DNA of 11,887 nucleotides from an uncultured Oscillospiraceae bacterium (GCA_900552845.1 USBC01000041.1:1-11887); one strand, 5' to 3'; positions 1 to 7,898 are shown, numbered from the stretch's first letter. Numbers and translations: made by a program. The notes: generated from the letters alone by a model not told the origin.

Positions 1-452
1 CAGGGCAGGAGCTGCCCACCGGTCACTTTGTGGCGGAGGACGGCACCGTGCTTGGCACCAACAAGGGCATTACCCATTACACCATCGGTCAGCGCAAGGG
101 GTTGGGCATCTCGCTGGGGTGCCACGCCTTTGTCCGCCGGATCAATGCGGCGGAAAATACTGTGGAGCTGACCACTGATGAAAGCCGACTGTTCCATAGG
201 GTCATCTTTGCCGATGACCTGAACTGGATTGCCATAGACGACCTGCGTGAGCCGCTGGAGGTGGAGGCGAAGATCCGCTACGCCCATCGTGCGGCAGCAG
301 CAGTCATCACTCCAGATGCCGCAGGAACAGTTCGGATCGAATTTAAAGAAGCACAACGCGCGCCGGCACCCGGACAGGCTGTGGTTTTTTACCGTGGCGA
401 TACGGTCATCGGCGGTGGAACGATAACAGATATGGAGGAACCGATATGCTGA
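1..452 (+). CDS. mnmA: tRNA-specific 2-thiouridylase MnmA, C-terminal part
   Basis: This is the 3' end of a gene that begins upstream; the reading frame is open from base 3, and 149 residues are visible before the TGA at 450-452. MnmA makes the 2-thio group of s2U34 in the anticodons of tRNA-Lys, -Glu and -Gln in the cytoplasm, using ATP and sulfur relayed from a cysteine desulfurase. The family signature HYTIGQRKGLGI is clear (about residues 26-37 of the visible part), preceded by a typical GTVLGTNKGI segment. The rest matches the central and beta-barrel C-terminal domains (AKIRYAHRAA, then APGQAVVFYRGD). The PP-loop ATPase domain and the two catalytic cysteines lie outside the window, so activity cannot be judged. 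A GTG at position 30 is an internal valine codon, not the start. The end overlaps the tldD start by 7 bases, suggesting coupled translation. Confidence 0.95.
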   Translation, partial: GQELPTGHFVAEDGTVLGTNKGITHYTIGQRKGLGISLGCHAFVRRINAAENTVELTTDESRLFHRVIFADDLNWIAIDDLREPLEVEAKIRYAHRAAAAVITPDAAGTVRIEFKEAQRAPAPGQAVVFYRGDTVIGGGTITDMEEPIC

Positions 453-1831
453 AAGACCATCTTGCACCTCTTGCATCACAGCTTCGCGGTCATGTGGAGC
501 TGCGTGCGCAGGTCAGCACCAGTCACGCAGTGGCAATGCTCAATGGTGACCTGCAAAGCAATGCCCGCGCTCAGCAGGGCGGCGTTTCCGCCCGTGTGTA
601 CCGCAACGGTGTTTACGGCTTTGCCAGCGCCGTGGAATACGACGAGGAAAGTGTGCGCCGCGTATTGAAGGCAGCCGAGGAAAATGCTCTTTTCCTTGAT
701 GCCCGTGTAAAGAAAAACCGTCCCGAGCTGCCGGTACTGCCGCGCGGTATGGTGGCGAAGGATAGAGAGTACATCGATGTTCCGCAGAAGGATTACATTG
801 AGTTTGCCCGTGCGGCAGATGATTACCTCAAGCGGAAATATCCGCAGCTGGTCAGCCGCCGTGTGGTGCTGCGCCACGACTGTATGGAAAAGCTTTTGAC
901 CGTCAGTGACGGGACAAATAGTCACAGCGTGCGCCCCCGCACGCACTTTATCGTGCTGCTGACTGCCGAAGCGCCCGATGGCATGCCGGTCGAGATCTTC
1001 AATGTCATCGGCGGCGGGGAGGGGATTCTCACCGACTATTTCACCGACCCCAGCCTGTACTACGAGAAGATAGACGAGCAGGTGGAGCTGCTGATGAAGA
1101 AGCGCGACGGCGTTTTCACCAACGCAGGCATGAAGGACGTCGTTCTTGCTCCTGCGCTTGCGGGAATTCTGGCGCATGAGGCGGTGGGACACACCGTGGA
1201 AGCCGACCTTGTACTGGGCGGCTCGGTGGCAGCGCACAGCCTCGGTAAGCGTGTCGCCTCCGATCTTATTACACTGGTGGACTTTGCCCACACCCTGCCC
1301 GATGGTAGCCGCGCCCCGTTGCCGGTCTATGTCGATGACGAGGGTACGCCCGCCTCCGATGAAGTCATCATTAAGGACGGCATTTTAAAGGGTTATATGA
1401 ACAGCCGCGAAACCGCCCTGCACTTCGGCATGGAGCCGCATGGCAATGCGCGTGGCTATGCCTACAGCGATGAACCGTTGATCCGTATGAGAAACACTGC
1501 CATTCTGCCCGGAAAGGATAAGCTGGAGGATATGATCGCCGCCATTGATGACGGCTATTACTTCACCCAGACCAATAATGGCCAGGCAGATACCACAGGA
1601 GAGTTCATGTTCGGTATTATGATGGGCTATGAGATCAAAAACGGCAAGCTGGGACGCGCGGTGCGTGATACCACCATTTCCGGCGTGGCATTCCAAATGC
1701 TTCAGACAGTGGATATGCTGAGCGACGATATGGTATGGTCGTGCAGCGGTACCTGCGGTAAAAAACAGCCGATGCCGGTGGGCATGGGTGGACCTGCCGT
1801 AAAATGCAAAGTAAATGTAGCGGGAAAGTGA
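446..1831 (+). CDS. tldD: TldD, catalytic subunit of the TldD/TldE metalloprotease
   Basis: This 461-residue protein is close to the usual length for TldD (peptidase family U62). The zinc motif HExxxH is present as HEAVGH at residues 244-249. The conserved C-terminal segment has SGTCGK with Cys437, which corresponds to the cysteine metal ligand of the family. TldD forms a heterodimer with TldE and cleaves unfolded or peptide substrates threaded to the active site; in Escherichia coli the pair matures microcin B17 and degrades the CcdA antitoxin. No signal peptide is seen, so it should be cytoplasmic. The start is supported by a GGAGGA site at 435-440 and the 7-base overlap with mnmA. The tldE gene follows after 10 bases. 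The substrate in this organism is unknown, and no precursor-peptide gene is visible nearby. Confidence 0.95.
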   Translation: MLKDHLAPLASQLRGHVELRAQVSTSHAVAMLNGDLQSNARAQQGGVSARVYRNGVYGFASAVEYDEESVRRVLKAAEENALFLDARVKKNRPELPVLPRGMVAKDREYIDVPQKDYIEFARAADDYLKRKYPQLVSRRVVLRHDCMEKLLTVSDGTNSHSVRPRTHFIVLLTAEAPDGMPVEIFNVIGGGEGILTDYFTDPSLYYEKIDEQVELLMKKRDGVFTNAGMKDVVLAPALAGILAHEAVGHTVEADLVLGGSVAAHSLGKRVASDLITLVDFAHTLPDGSRAPLPVYVDDEGTPASDEVIIKDGILKGYMNSRETALHFGMEPHGNARGYAYSDEPLIRMRNTAILPGKDKLEDMIAAIDDGYYFTQTNNGQADTTGEFMFGIMMGYEIKNGKLGRAVRDTTISGVAFQMLQTVDMLSDDMVWSCSGTCGKKQPMPVGMGGPAVKCKVNVAGK

Positions 1832-1841
1832 GGGAAGCAGC

Positions 1842-3134
1842 ATGATGAATCTGAAAGACGCAGCCGGCTATGCGCTGGAGCAGCTGCAAAAAGCCGGCGC
1901 CGATGACGCCGCGGTGATCGTGACGGGCGGCAAAATAGATGAATTGAACATAGATGGCGGAGAATTCAGCCTCATGCGCTCCGGCTTTAAGAGCGGACTT
2001 TCACTCAAAGCCATTAAGGAGCAGAAAACCGGTAATATCCACACCAATTCCTGCGAAAAGGAAGCAATTGATGCTGCGGTGGCGGACTGCATGGCGGCAG
2101 TGATGGCGGCACAGCCCGATGAAGCGGAATCCATCGCGCCCAAGGCAGAAAATATGAGCTTCACCTCCGGTGTGCTTACCCCTGACCGGGATCGGCTTTT
2201 TGACCGTTTGCAGGAATATATGGATACTTTGCATGCCGAATATCCCAAGATTAACATGGAGCAATTGATTGCCAAGTATGATCACGATGATATCCTGCTG
2301 ATGAATACAAACGGCGTAGAGATGAGATACCAGAACGGCGGCTACATCATCAGCACCATGTTCTCCGCCCACGAGGGGGAGAAGGCAGGCTCCTTTAACG
2401 GTACCGGCTACCTCACCGATCGGCTGGATCAACCCCTGATGGAGACCGGAATGATGCGCCGTCTGCTGCGCGATGCAGAAGCCGACCTCACCGCCGCTCC
2501 CATTACCGAAAAATTTGAGGGTACACTGCTGGTCAGCCCTGCATTTATGGGTGAGTTTCTTGGTACGGTACTGGGCTGCTACGCCGGCGATTACGCTCTT
2601 ATCAGCGATACGAGCATCTGGAAGGACAAGCTGGGGCAGCGGGTTGCATCTGCCGGCATTACGTTGGAGACCCGTCCCTTGGACGAGCGAATCGTTTGCG
2701 GCGAGCGCTTTGATGCCAACGGCTTTAAGAGCGAAAATGATGTGATCCTGCAGGACGGCGTGCTGAAGAACTTCTGCCTCTCGGAATACGCTGCCCGCAA
2801 GACCGGCAGAAAGCGTGCCGCCAACCAGAGCGGTTCCTACTTTCTGCATCCCGGCGAGCAGAGCTTGGAGGAACTGATTTCAGGTATTAAAAACGGCATT
2901 CTCATCAATCGCTTCTCCGGCGGTCAGCCCGGCGCCAGCGGCGATTTTAATGGCGTGGCGAAAAACAGCTTTCTCATTAAGGACGGCAGGCTGGCAGGCG
3001 CCGTAACAGAAACGATGATCAGCGGTAATTTTGCCGAGCTTCTGCAGAACCTCCGCGGAATCAGCCGCGAAACGGTGTGCGACGGTTACAGCGTTCTGCC
3101 ATGGGCTGCATTTGACGGCATTACCGCCAAATAA
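1842..3134 (+). CDS. tldE: TldE/PmbA, non-catalytic partner of TldD
   Basis: This 430-residue protein has the TldD/PmbA fold but no HExxxH motif, as expected for the PmbA/TldE subunit that pairs with TldD. Recognisable family segments are the N-terminal GGEFSLMRSGF region, the middle FEGTLLVSPAFMGEFLG region (where TldD carries its zinc helix), and the C-terminal SGQPG-like block ending in a GDFNGVAKNSFLIKDG stretch. The job is to complete the substrate channel of the TldD protease; alone it is considered inactive. Two in-frame ATG codons stand at 1842 and 1845; either could be used, with the purine-rich GAGGGAAG just upstream. It lies 10 bases after tldD, so the two are certainly co-transcribed. 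The stop TAA is at 3132-3134. Confidence 0.93.
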   Translation: MMNLKDAAGYALEQLQKAGADDAAVIVTGGKIDELNIDGGEFSLMRSGFKSGLSLKAIKEQKTGNIHTNSCEKEAIDAAVADCMAAVMAAQPDEAESIAPKAENMSFTSGVLTPDRDRLFDRLQEYMDTLHAEYPKINMEQLIAKYDHDDILLMNTNGVEMRYQNGGYIISTMFSAHEGEKAGSFNGTGYLTDRLDQPLMETGMMRRLLRDAEADLTAAPITEKFEGTLLVSPAFMGEFLGTVLGCYAGDYALISDTSIWKDKLGQRVASAGITLETRPLDERIVCGERFDANGFKSENDVILQDGVLKNFCLSEYAARKTGRKRAANQSGSYFLHPGEQSLEELISGIKNGILINRFSGGQPGASGDFNGVAKNSFLIKDGRLAGAVTETMISGNFAELLQNLRGISRETVCDGYSVLPWAAFDGITAK

Positions 3135-3152
3135 TAACCATTCTATATTTTA

Positions 3153-3180
3153 CGATGCCGCAGGGTCGCCTGCGGCATTG
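3153..3180 (+). terminator. 12-bp GC-rich hairpin after tldE
   Basis: Bases 3153-3164 pair with 3169-3180 around the loop GTCG; the only non-Watson-Crick pair is one G-U (3154 with 3179). It fills most of the 67-base gap between tldE and the radical SAM gene. No run of T follows it, so it is not a classical Rho-independent terminator. It may be a weak terminator, an mRNA-stabilising 3' hairpin or a small palindromic repeat. Its core resembles sequence at 11256-11295. Confidence 0.5.
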
Positions 3181-3201
3181 TGCTGAAAGGCGGTAAAGTG
3201 T

Positions 3202-4152
3202 ATGGCGGTACTAATCCCCGAACATTGCGAACTATGTCCCCGCCGCTGCGGGGCGGAGCGGACAGAGACAGAGGGGAAGGGCGTCTGCCGGATGCCGTGG
3301 GCAGATCGCCGTACCGAAGCCGGTCGGTGTGGGGCGGGGAATACCCTGCGCGCTGCCCGCGCCGCACTCCACCGCTGGGAGGAACCCTGCATCAGCGGAG
3401 AGGATCCAGCCCGCGGCTCCGGAACAGTTTTTTTCTGCGGCTGCACGCTGGGCTGCGTTTTTTGCCAGAACGGTTCCATCAGCCACGGGGGAGAGGGGCA
3501 GGAGATCACTGCCCGACGACTTTCGGAGATTTTCCTTGAATTGCAGGCGCAGGGGGCGTATAATATCAATCTTGTCACCCCCACGCAGTACCTGCCGTGG
3601 ATCGAGGAGGCGCTGCGGCTTTGCGGCGACCGCATTTCCGTTCCCGTCCTGTATAATACCGGCGGTTACGAGCGGGAGGAAACGCTCCGCCGGCTAGAGG
3701 GGAAGGTGCAGATCTACCTGCCCGATTTGAAGTATTACGACTGCACGCTTTCCGCTCGCTATTCCGCAGCGCCGGATTACTTTGCCGTTGCGTCCCTTGC
3801 ACTGCGGGAGATGTTCCGGCAGGTGGGGGCGGTGCGCTTTGATGAAAACGGCATACTGCAAAGCGGTATGGTCGTCCGCCATTTGGTGCTGCCTGGCGCA
3901 TTTCGGGATAGTCTGCGCCTTTTGGACTGGCTGGCGGAGGAATTCGATCCGGAGGCAATTCGCCTGAGCATAATGAGCCAGTACACCCCGCCTGCCGATA
4001 TTGCCATCAGGGAGCTACAGCGTCCGGTTTTTACTTACGAATACCGAAAGGTCTGCGAGCATGCGGCAGAGTTAGGCTTTTTAGGCTACACCCAGCAGCG
4101 TTCCTCTGCCGATGCCGCCTACACCCCGCCCTTTGATGGGACGGGCTTATAA
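3202..4152 (+). CDS. PflA-like radical SAM protein (COG1313 type), function unknown
   Basis: This 316-residue protein belongs to the radical SAM enzymes related to pyruvate formate-lyase activating enzyme (PflX-like, COG1313). The [4Fe-4S]/SAM cluster motif CTLGCVFC gives Cys81, Cys85 and Cys88. An extra N-terminal cysteine group (Cys9, Cys12, Cys16, Cys29) may bind a second cluster or a metal and is typical of this family. Further conserved-looking blocks are NLVTPTQYLPWI, the VLYNTGGYE strand, PDLKYYD and VVRHLVLPG. By family it should cleave SAM reductively to start radical chemistry, but no substrate is established. No glycyl-radical enzyme gene is in the window, which argues against a simple activase role here. 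The ATG at 3202 has only a weak AAAGG upstream, so the start is less certain than those of its neighbours. The ymfF gene follows after 22 bases. Confidence 0.88.
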   Translation: MAVLIPEHCELCPRRCGAERTETEGKGVCRMPWADRRTEAGRCGAGNTLRAARAALHRWEEPCISGEDPARGSGTVFFCGCTLGCVFCQNGSISHGGEGQEITARRLSEIFLELQAQGAYNINLVTPTQYLPWIEEALRLCGDRISVPVLYNTGGYEREETLRRLEGKVQIYLPDLKYYDCTLSARYSAAPDYFAVASLALREMFRQVGAVRFDENGILQSGMVVRHLVLPGAFRDSLRLLDWLAEEFDPEAIRLSIMSQYTPPADIAIRELQRPVFTYEYRKVCEHAAELGFLGYTQQRSSADAAYTPPFDGTGL

Positions 4153-4174
4153 ATTCATATTTTAGGAGACTTCT

Positions 4175-5473
4175 ATGATAGAACCCCTGCACCGCCGCCC
4201 CATTGCCGATGGCATTTGGTTTTCCCGCATTCACGATCCCAAATTCTATCACAACAGCATTTCGGTTACACTCATTACACCGCTCGCAGAAGGCAAGACA
4301 TCCGCGGCGGTGCTGGCGGCGTATCTCTTGCGCATGGGCAGTCGTCGATGCCGGGATATGACCGAGCTGGAGTGCCGCTTGGCGGATCTTTACGGGGCGG
4401 TACTGGATACCGACATTTCCCGGCACGGCGAAAACCAACTGATCACCTTTTCCATTACCGGAGCCGATGACCGTTTTGCACTGGAGGGGGAGAGCATCAG
4501 CCGCGGTTGTGCCGAGCTGTTAGGGGAGATCCTGCTGGAGCCGAAGGTTATCGATGACGCTTTTCCTATGGAAGCCTTTCGACTGGAGCAGCAGTACCTT
4601 GTTGATACCATTGAGGCGGAGATCAATGATAAGCGCAGCTATGCCGCCCAACGCTGCACGGCGGAAATGGGACGAGGCTGCCGTTTTGCGCTGCCTCGCT
4701 ACGGAACGGTGCAGGAGGCACTTTCCGTTACGCCGGAATCGGCTTATGTGCGCTACTGCGAGCTGATCCGTTCTGCCCGTATTGAGATCTTCTTCAGCGG
4801 GTGCGGCAGTCCGGACTATGCCGAGGAGACCTTCTGCCGATTGTTCAGCGCGGTGGAGCGGGCGCCGCTTTGTCCTGCTCCGCAGCAGCTCCCTCAAAAG
4901 GCGGAACGCCTGACCGAGCTGCAAGAGCAAATGCCCATGAGCCAAAGCAAACTGGTGCTGGGCTTTTGTACCGGCTTGCCGCAGCAGCGGCGGGCACGTA
5001 CCGCATTGCGTGTGATGACTGCGCTGTTGGGAGGAAGCACCGGCTCCCGCCTTTTTGCAAATGTACGGGAAAAACTGGGCTGCTGTTATTACTGCGGCGC
5101 CCGTGTTAACCTGCTCACCGGTATTCTGATGGTCGAATGCGGTTTAGAGGAAGCCAATCGGGAGCGGCTTCAAGCTGCCATTTTAGCCGAAATTGCCGAT
5201 CTTGCCGCCGGTCACATCACCCCGCAGGAGCTTTGCCACATGAAGCTTGCGTTCCAAAGCTCGCTTTGCTCCATCGGGGATAGCTTGGCTCGTACCGAGG
5301 GCTGGTATCTCAGCGGGCTGCTGCAGGGCGAACCCGTCACCCCGCAGCAGGATATGGAGGAGATTGCCTCTATCACGGCAAAGGAGGTCGCGGCAGCTGC
5401 CGCTGCGCTCACTCTGGATACCGTATTCTTTTTGCAGGCGACCGGAAAGGGGGACGGCGACGATGAGAAATGA
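4175..5473 (+). CDS. ymfF: M16-family peptidase-like protein YmfF (no zinc motif)
   Basis: This 432-residue protein has the double-domain architecture of an M16 (pitrilysin/processing-peptidase type) subunit, followed immediately by a second M16 gene. The zinc-binding HxxEH motif is absent: the helix that should carry it reads AAYLLRMGSRR near residues 48-58. That matches the inactive YmfF partner in Firmicute ymfF-ymfH pairs, which current annotation links to the 5-aminopentanol modification of elongation factor P on the basis of the Bacillus gene neighbourhood. The C-terminal half contains the usual GGSTGSRLFANVREKLG-type segment of M16 proteins. No signal peptide or membrane segment is evident. 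The start is supported by AGGAG at 4164-4168. Its end overlaps ymfH by 11 bases, implying translational coupling and equal production of the two subunits. Confidence 0.88.
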   Translation: MIEPLHRRPIADGIWFSRIHDPKFYHNSISVTLITPLAEGKTSAAVLAAYLLRMGSRRCRDMTELECRLADLYGAVLDTDISRHGENQLITFSITGADDRFALEGESISRGCAELLGEILLEPKVIDDAFPMEAFRLEQQYLVDTIEAEINDKRSYAAQRCTAEMGRGCRFALPRYGTVQEALSVTPESAYVRYCELIRSARIEIFFSGCGSPDYAEETFCRLFSAVERAPLCPAPQQLPQKAERLTELQEQMPMSQSKLVLGFCTGLPQQRRARTALRVMTALLGGSTGSRLFANVREKLGCCYYCGARVNLLTGILMVECGLEEANRERLQAAILAEIADLAAGHITPQELCHMKLAFQSSLCSIGDSLARTEGWYLSGLLQGEPVTPQQDMEEIASITAKEVAAAAAALTLDTVFFLQATGKGDGDDEK

Positions 5474-6740
5474 TGAGCTGCACACCTCGCAGCTGTTGGG
5501 GCAGAGCACCCGAACCGTTACCCTTCCCAGCGGGCTGACGGTACAAATGTGTCGTATGGAGGGCTTTGTGACTGCCTATGCCATGCTTACCATCGGGGTC
5601 GGCTCCATTGATATCGGCTATCTGGTGCGGGGGAGAGAGGTACGGCTGCCTGCCGGTGTTGCCCACTACCTTGAACATAAAATGTTTGATTGCCCCGATG
5701 GAGATGCCATGCAGCGCTTTGATGCGCTGGGCGCCTCCGCCAACGCCTTTACCAGCTTTGATAAGACTGCCTATTATTTTAGCTGTACCGAGAATTTTTC
5801 CGAAGCGCTGGAGGTGCTTCTGGATTTTGTAACGACGCCATACTTTATCGGCTCCTCCGTTCGGCGGGAGCGCGGCATTATTGCCGAGGAGCTGCGCATG
5901 TATCGCGATAGTCCCGAGTGGATCGTGACGGCAAATCTTTTGCAGGCGATGTACCATGTTCACCCTGTGCGGGTGGATATCGCGGGAACGGAGGAATCCA
6001 TTGCGGAGATCGACGCTGCCCTGCTGCGCCGCTGCTATGACCGGTTTTACCGTGCGCAGAATATGGTGCTTTCAGTTGCAGGCTGCTTTGATGAGGAAGC
6101 CGTGCTGGAAGCGGCAGAAAAGTTTTTTCCCGCCGGAAAGCCGGCTGTCCGCCCCTTGCCCATTGAAGAACCGAGAACGGTACGAGAGCGTTACCACGAG
6201 CAGAAAATGCCCATTGCCGCTCCGATGTTCCAAATCGGCTTTAAAGCGGTAGGCGGCGAAAAGGAAAATATGCGCCATCGGCTTTTAGATGAACTGCTGC
6301 TTGACCTCATCTGCGGCGAAACGACTGACCTGTACCGCCGTCTGTACGAGGCGGGCGAAATCAATGCCACCTTTGGCAGCGAGGTGATGGCGGGACGCGA
6401 CTTTATCTGTGCGATGTTTGACGGCGAAAGCCGTCAGCCACAGGCGGTTTACAATGCTCTTTGCGAGCGTGTGACCACCCTGCAGCGGGAAGGAATCCCT
6501 CCGCAGGATTTTGCCCGCTGCCGCCGAGCCAATTACGGCAGAACGATCGGTTTGTACGGTCGTGCCGAATCTGTTGCCGGACTGATGGCAGCCGCTCATT
6601 TTTCGGGCATGAAGGATATTTATTACCCGTTGGAGATTCTCCGTTCCGCTACCGTGGAGGAGCTGGAGCAGCGCCTGCGGGAGGACTATAACCCAGCGTA
6701 CAGTGCCCTTTCGGTTATTCTGCCGCAGGGCGAGCATTAA
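5463..6740 (+). CDS. ymfH: M16-family zinc metallopeptidase YmfH
   Basis: The frame stays open far upstream inside ymfF, but the real start is the ATG at 5463 (MRNDELHTSQ), preceded by AAAGGGGG at good spacing; this gives 425 residues, normal for the family. The inverted zinc motif HxxEH is present as HYLEH at residues 68-72, and the downstream acidic helix IIAEELRMY at about 139-147 offers Glu142 or Glu143 as the third ligand. This is therefore the active half of the heterodimer with YmfF. It is probably a cytoplasmic peptidase acting on peptides enclosed between the two halves. In Bacillus the pair is associated with EF-P modification together with the reductase YmfI; no ymfI-like gene follows here. 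The stop is directly followed by the ribosome site of the transporter gene. Confidence 0.92.
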   Translation: MRNDELHTSQLLGQSTRTVTLPSGLTVQMCRMEGFVTAYAMLTIGVGSIDIGYLVRGREVRLPAGVAHYLEHKMFDCPDGDAMQRFDALGASANAFTSFDKTAYYFSCTENFSEALEVLLDFVTTPYFIGSSVRRERGIIAEELRMYRDSPEWIVTANLLQAMYHVHPVRVDIAGTEESIAEIDAALLRRCYDRFYRAQNMVLSVAGCFDEEAVLEAAEKFFPAGKPAVRPLPIEEPRTVRERYHEQKMPIAAPMFQIGFKAVGGEKENMRHRLLDELLLDLICGETTDLYRRLYEAGEINATFGSEVMAGRDFICAMFDGESRQPQAVYNALCERVTTLQREGIPPQDFARCRRANYGRTIGLYGRAESVAGLMAAAHFSGMKDIYYPLEILRSATVEELEQRLREDYNPAYSALSVILPQGEH

Positions 6741-6756
6741 GGAGAACCTGAACCCC

Positions 6757-7668
6757 ATGAACCCCATTGCAAACGAAACAAAAGCCAAAGCTCCCCTTCT
6801 TACCGCTCATTTGATGGCGTTGACCGTCTCCGCCATTTGGGCGACCACCTTTATTTGCAGCAAGGAGCTGCTGCATTTTTACACACCGGCGCAGGTCATG
6901 TTTATGCGCTTTGTCCTTGGCTACCTTGTGCTGTGGCTGCTGCGACCCCACCTGCTGCGGTGGCAGGGCAGGGGAGAGCTGACCTTCCTGCTGCTTGGCA
7001 TTTTGGGCGGCACCTTGTACTTTTGGACGGAAAACACCGCTCTCCAGCACACCTTTGCCGCCAATGTCAGCATTATCGTGGCAATGGCGCCCATTCTTAC
7101 CTCCATTCTGGCGCACTTCTTCACCGGAGATGAAAAGCTGCATACCTCGGTCTGGATCGGCTTTGCCATTGCCATGTGCGGTGTGGTTCTGGTGGTACTC
7201 AACGGTGCGCTGGTACTGAAGCTCAGTCCGGTAGGCGATTTGCTTGCCTTCCTTGCCGCGGCAAGCTGGGCGTGCTATTCTGTTCTTATCAAGCGAATTT
7301 CCGGAAGGGTGGATAGTATTCTGCTTGCCCGACGAGTTATACTGTACGGAGCAGTAACCGCTCTGCCGCTTTTGGCGGTCCGCGGCGAGCTTTCCTTCGA
7401 CTTTACTCCGCTGGTGCAGCCTAAGCTCCTTTTTTGCCTGCTCTTTTTGGCGGTGCTGGGCAGTGCCGTCTGCTTTGCCGTATGGAATGTCGTCATCGAC
7501 CGGCTGGGCGTTGTGCATGCCAATAATTATATTTATCTCCAGCCGTTTATCACCATTGTGGCGTCCCACTTCCTGTTGGACGAACCGATGAGCTGGACGG
7601 CGGTGGTCGGTGCGCTGCTGATTGTCGGCGGTGTTATCATCTCCGGCAGGCAAAAGCGTGCAGAGTAA
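6757..7668 (+). CDS. DMT-superfamily transporter (two EamA domains)
   Basis: The best start is the ATG at 6757 (MNPIANETKA), with GGAG at 6741-6744 right after the ymfH stop; this gives 303 residues. The protein is very hydrophobic and divides into two repeats of five likely membrane helices each, the EamA/RhaT pattern of the drug/metabolite transporter superfamily. Typical marks are SAIWATTFICSK in helix 1, MRFVLGYLVLWL in helix 2, an NVSIIVAMAPILTSIL segment in helix 4, and the matching NNYIYLQPFITIVASHFLLDE stretch in repeat two. The C-terminus ends with GRQKRAE on the expected cytoplasmic side. Family members export amino acids, metabolites or drugs; the substrate cannot be told from sequence. 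The 16-base spacing after ymfH indicates the same operon, though no functional link to the peptidases is known. Confidence 0.92.
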   Translation: MNPIANETKAKAPLLTAHLMALTVSAIWATTFICSKELLHFYTPAQVMFMRFVLGYLVLWLLRPHLLRWQGRGELTFLLLGILGGTLYFWTENTALQHTFAANVSIIVAMAPILTSILAHFFTGDEKLHTSVWIGFAIAMCGVVLVVLNGALVLKLSPVGDLLAFLAAASWACYSVLIKRISGRVDSILLARRVILYGAVTALPLLAVRGELSFDFTPLVQPKLLFCLLFLAVLGSAVCFAVWNVVIDRLGVVHANNYIYLQPFITIVASHFLLDEPMSWTAVVGALLIVGGVIISGRQKRAE

Positions 7669-7672
7669 TGGA

Positions 7673-7693
7673 TTTTAGCGCTAATTGCTAAAA
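7673..7693. repeat. AT-rich dyad after the DMT gene
   Basis: TTTTAGC (7673-7679) and GCTAAAA (7687-7693) form a 7-bp inverted repeat around a 7-base loop, and include the 8-base palindrome TAGCGCTA at 7676-7683. It starts five bases after the DMT stop codon. There is no T-run after it on either strand, so it is not an intrinsic terminator. It could be an operator for the promoter about 30 bases further on, or a weak mRNA end. Confidence 0.4.
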
Positions 7694-7722
7694 AAATCGG
7701 GATAAATTATACGCGATTTCAC

Positions 7723-7752
7723 TTGCCTTGCCACACCTACTAATGATATAAT
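7723..7752 (+). promoter_or_regulatory. Sigma-A type promoter for the UPF0371 gene
   Basis: A perfect -10 box TATAAT lies at 7747-7752, with a -35 box TTGCCT at 7723-7728 and an 18-base spacer. Transcription should start near the GGG at 7758-7760. No comparable promoter is visible between here and the gene at 7899. The terminator at 7786-7817 therefore lies inside the leader of this transcript. Confidence 0.6.
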
Positions 7753-7757
7753 CGTAA

Positions 7758-7898
7758 GGGCTCCCCCAAAAGGGGGAACGAAAGAAGCGCCTCTGCAAAA
7801 GGCGCTTTTTTTATTTTGCCATACCGGGCGGCGGAACGCCTGACCGCCCTGTTGTGGCGATTGGCCGCAGCGACAGAGGATAAATCGAGGAGGAAATC
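7758..7898 (+). promoter_or_regulatory. Structured leader of the UPF0371 gene, candidate attenuator
   Basis: Reading from the predicted start near 7758, the RNA begins with a short hairpin (7762-7767 with 7772-7777, loop AAAA). Then comes a complete intrinsic terminator (7786-7817), then a GC-rich inverted repeat (GGGCGG 7826-7831 with CCGCCC 7844-7849), and finally the strong AGGAGG ribosome site at 7888-7893. A weak alternative pairing, AGGCG 7800-7804 with CGCCT 7837-7841, could compete with the terminator stem. No known riboswitch or T-box pattern was recognised. Premature termination would leave an RNA of about 55-60 nt with two hairpins. Confidence 0.45.
7786..7817 (+). terminator. Rho-independent terminator upstream of the UPF0371 gene
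   Basis: AGCGCCT (7786-7792) pairs perfectly with AGGCGCT (7800-7806) around a 7-base loop. Seven T (7806-7812) follow, and after one A there are four more. This is a strong canonical terminator. It could end read-through from the DMT operon, attenuate the UPF0371 transcript, or do both; position alone does not decide. Confidence 0.88.

Noticed and set aside
5247..5462. N-terminal extension of YmfH starting inside ymfF
   Set aside because: The extension is Arg/Ser-rich frame-shifted ymfF sequence. The ATG at 5463 has a good ribosome site and gives the normal family length.
6703..6756. Earlier start for the DMT transporter inside ymfH
   Set aside because: It would add residues translated from the ymfH 3' end. 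The ATG at 6757 has GGAG upstream and begins a normal N-terminus.
7673..7693. Intrinsic terminator right after the DMT gene
   Set aside because: The dyad is AT-rich and is followed by A, not T, on the + strand; on the minus strand the T-run precedes rather than follows it.
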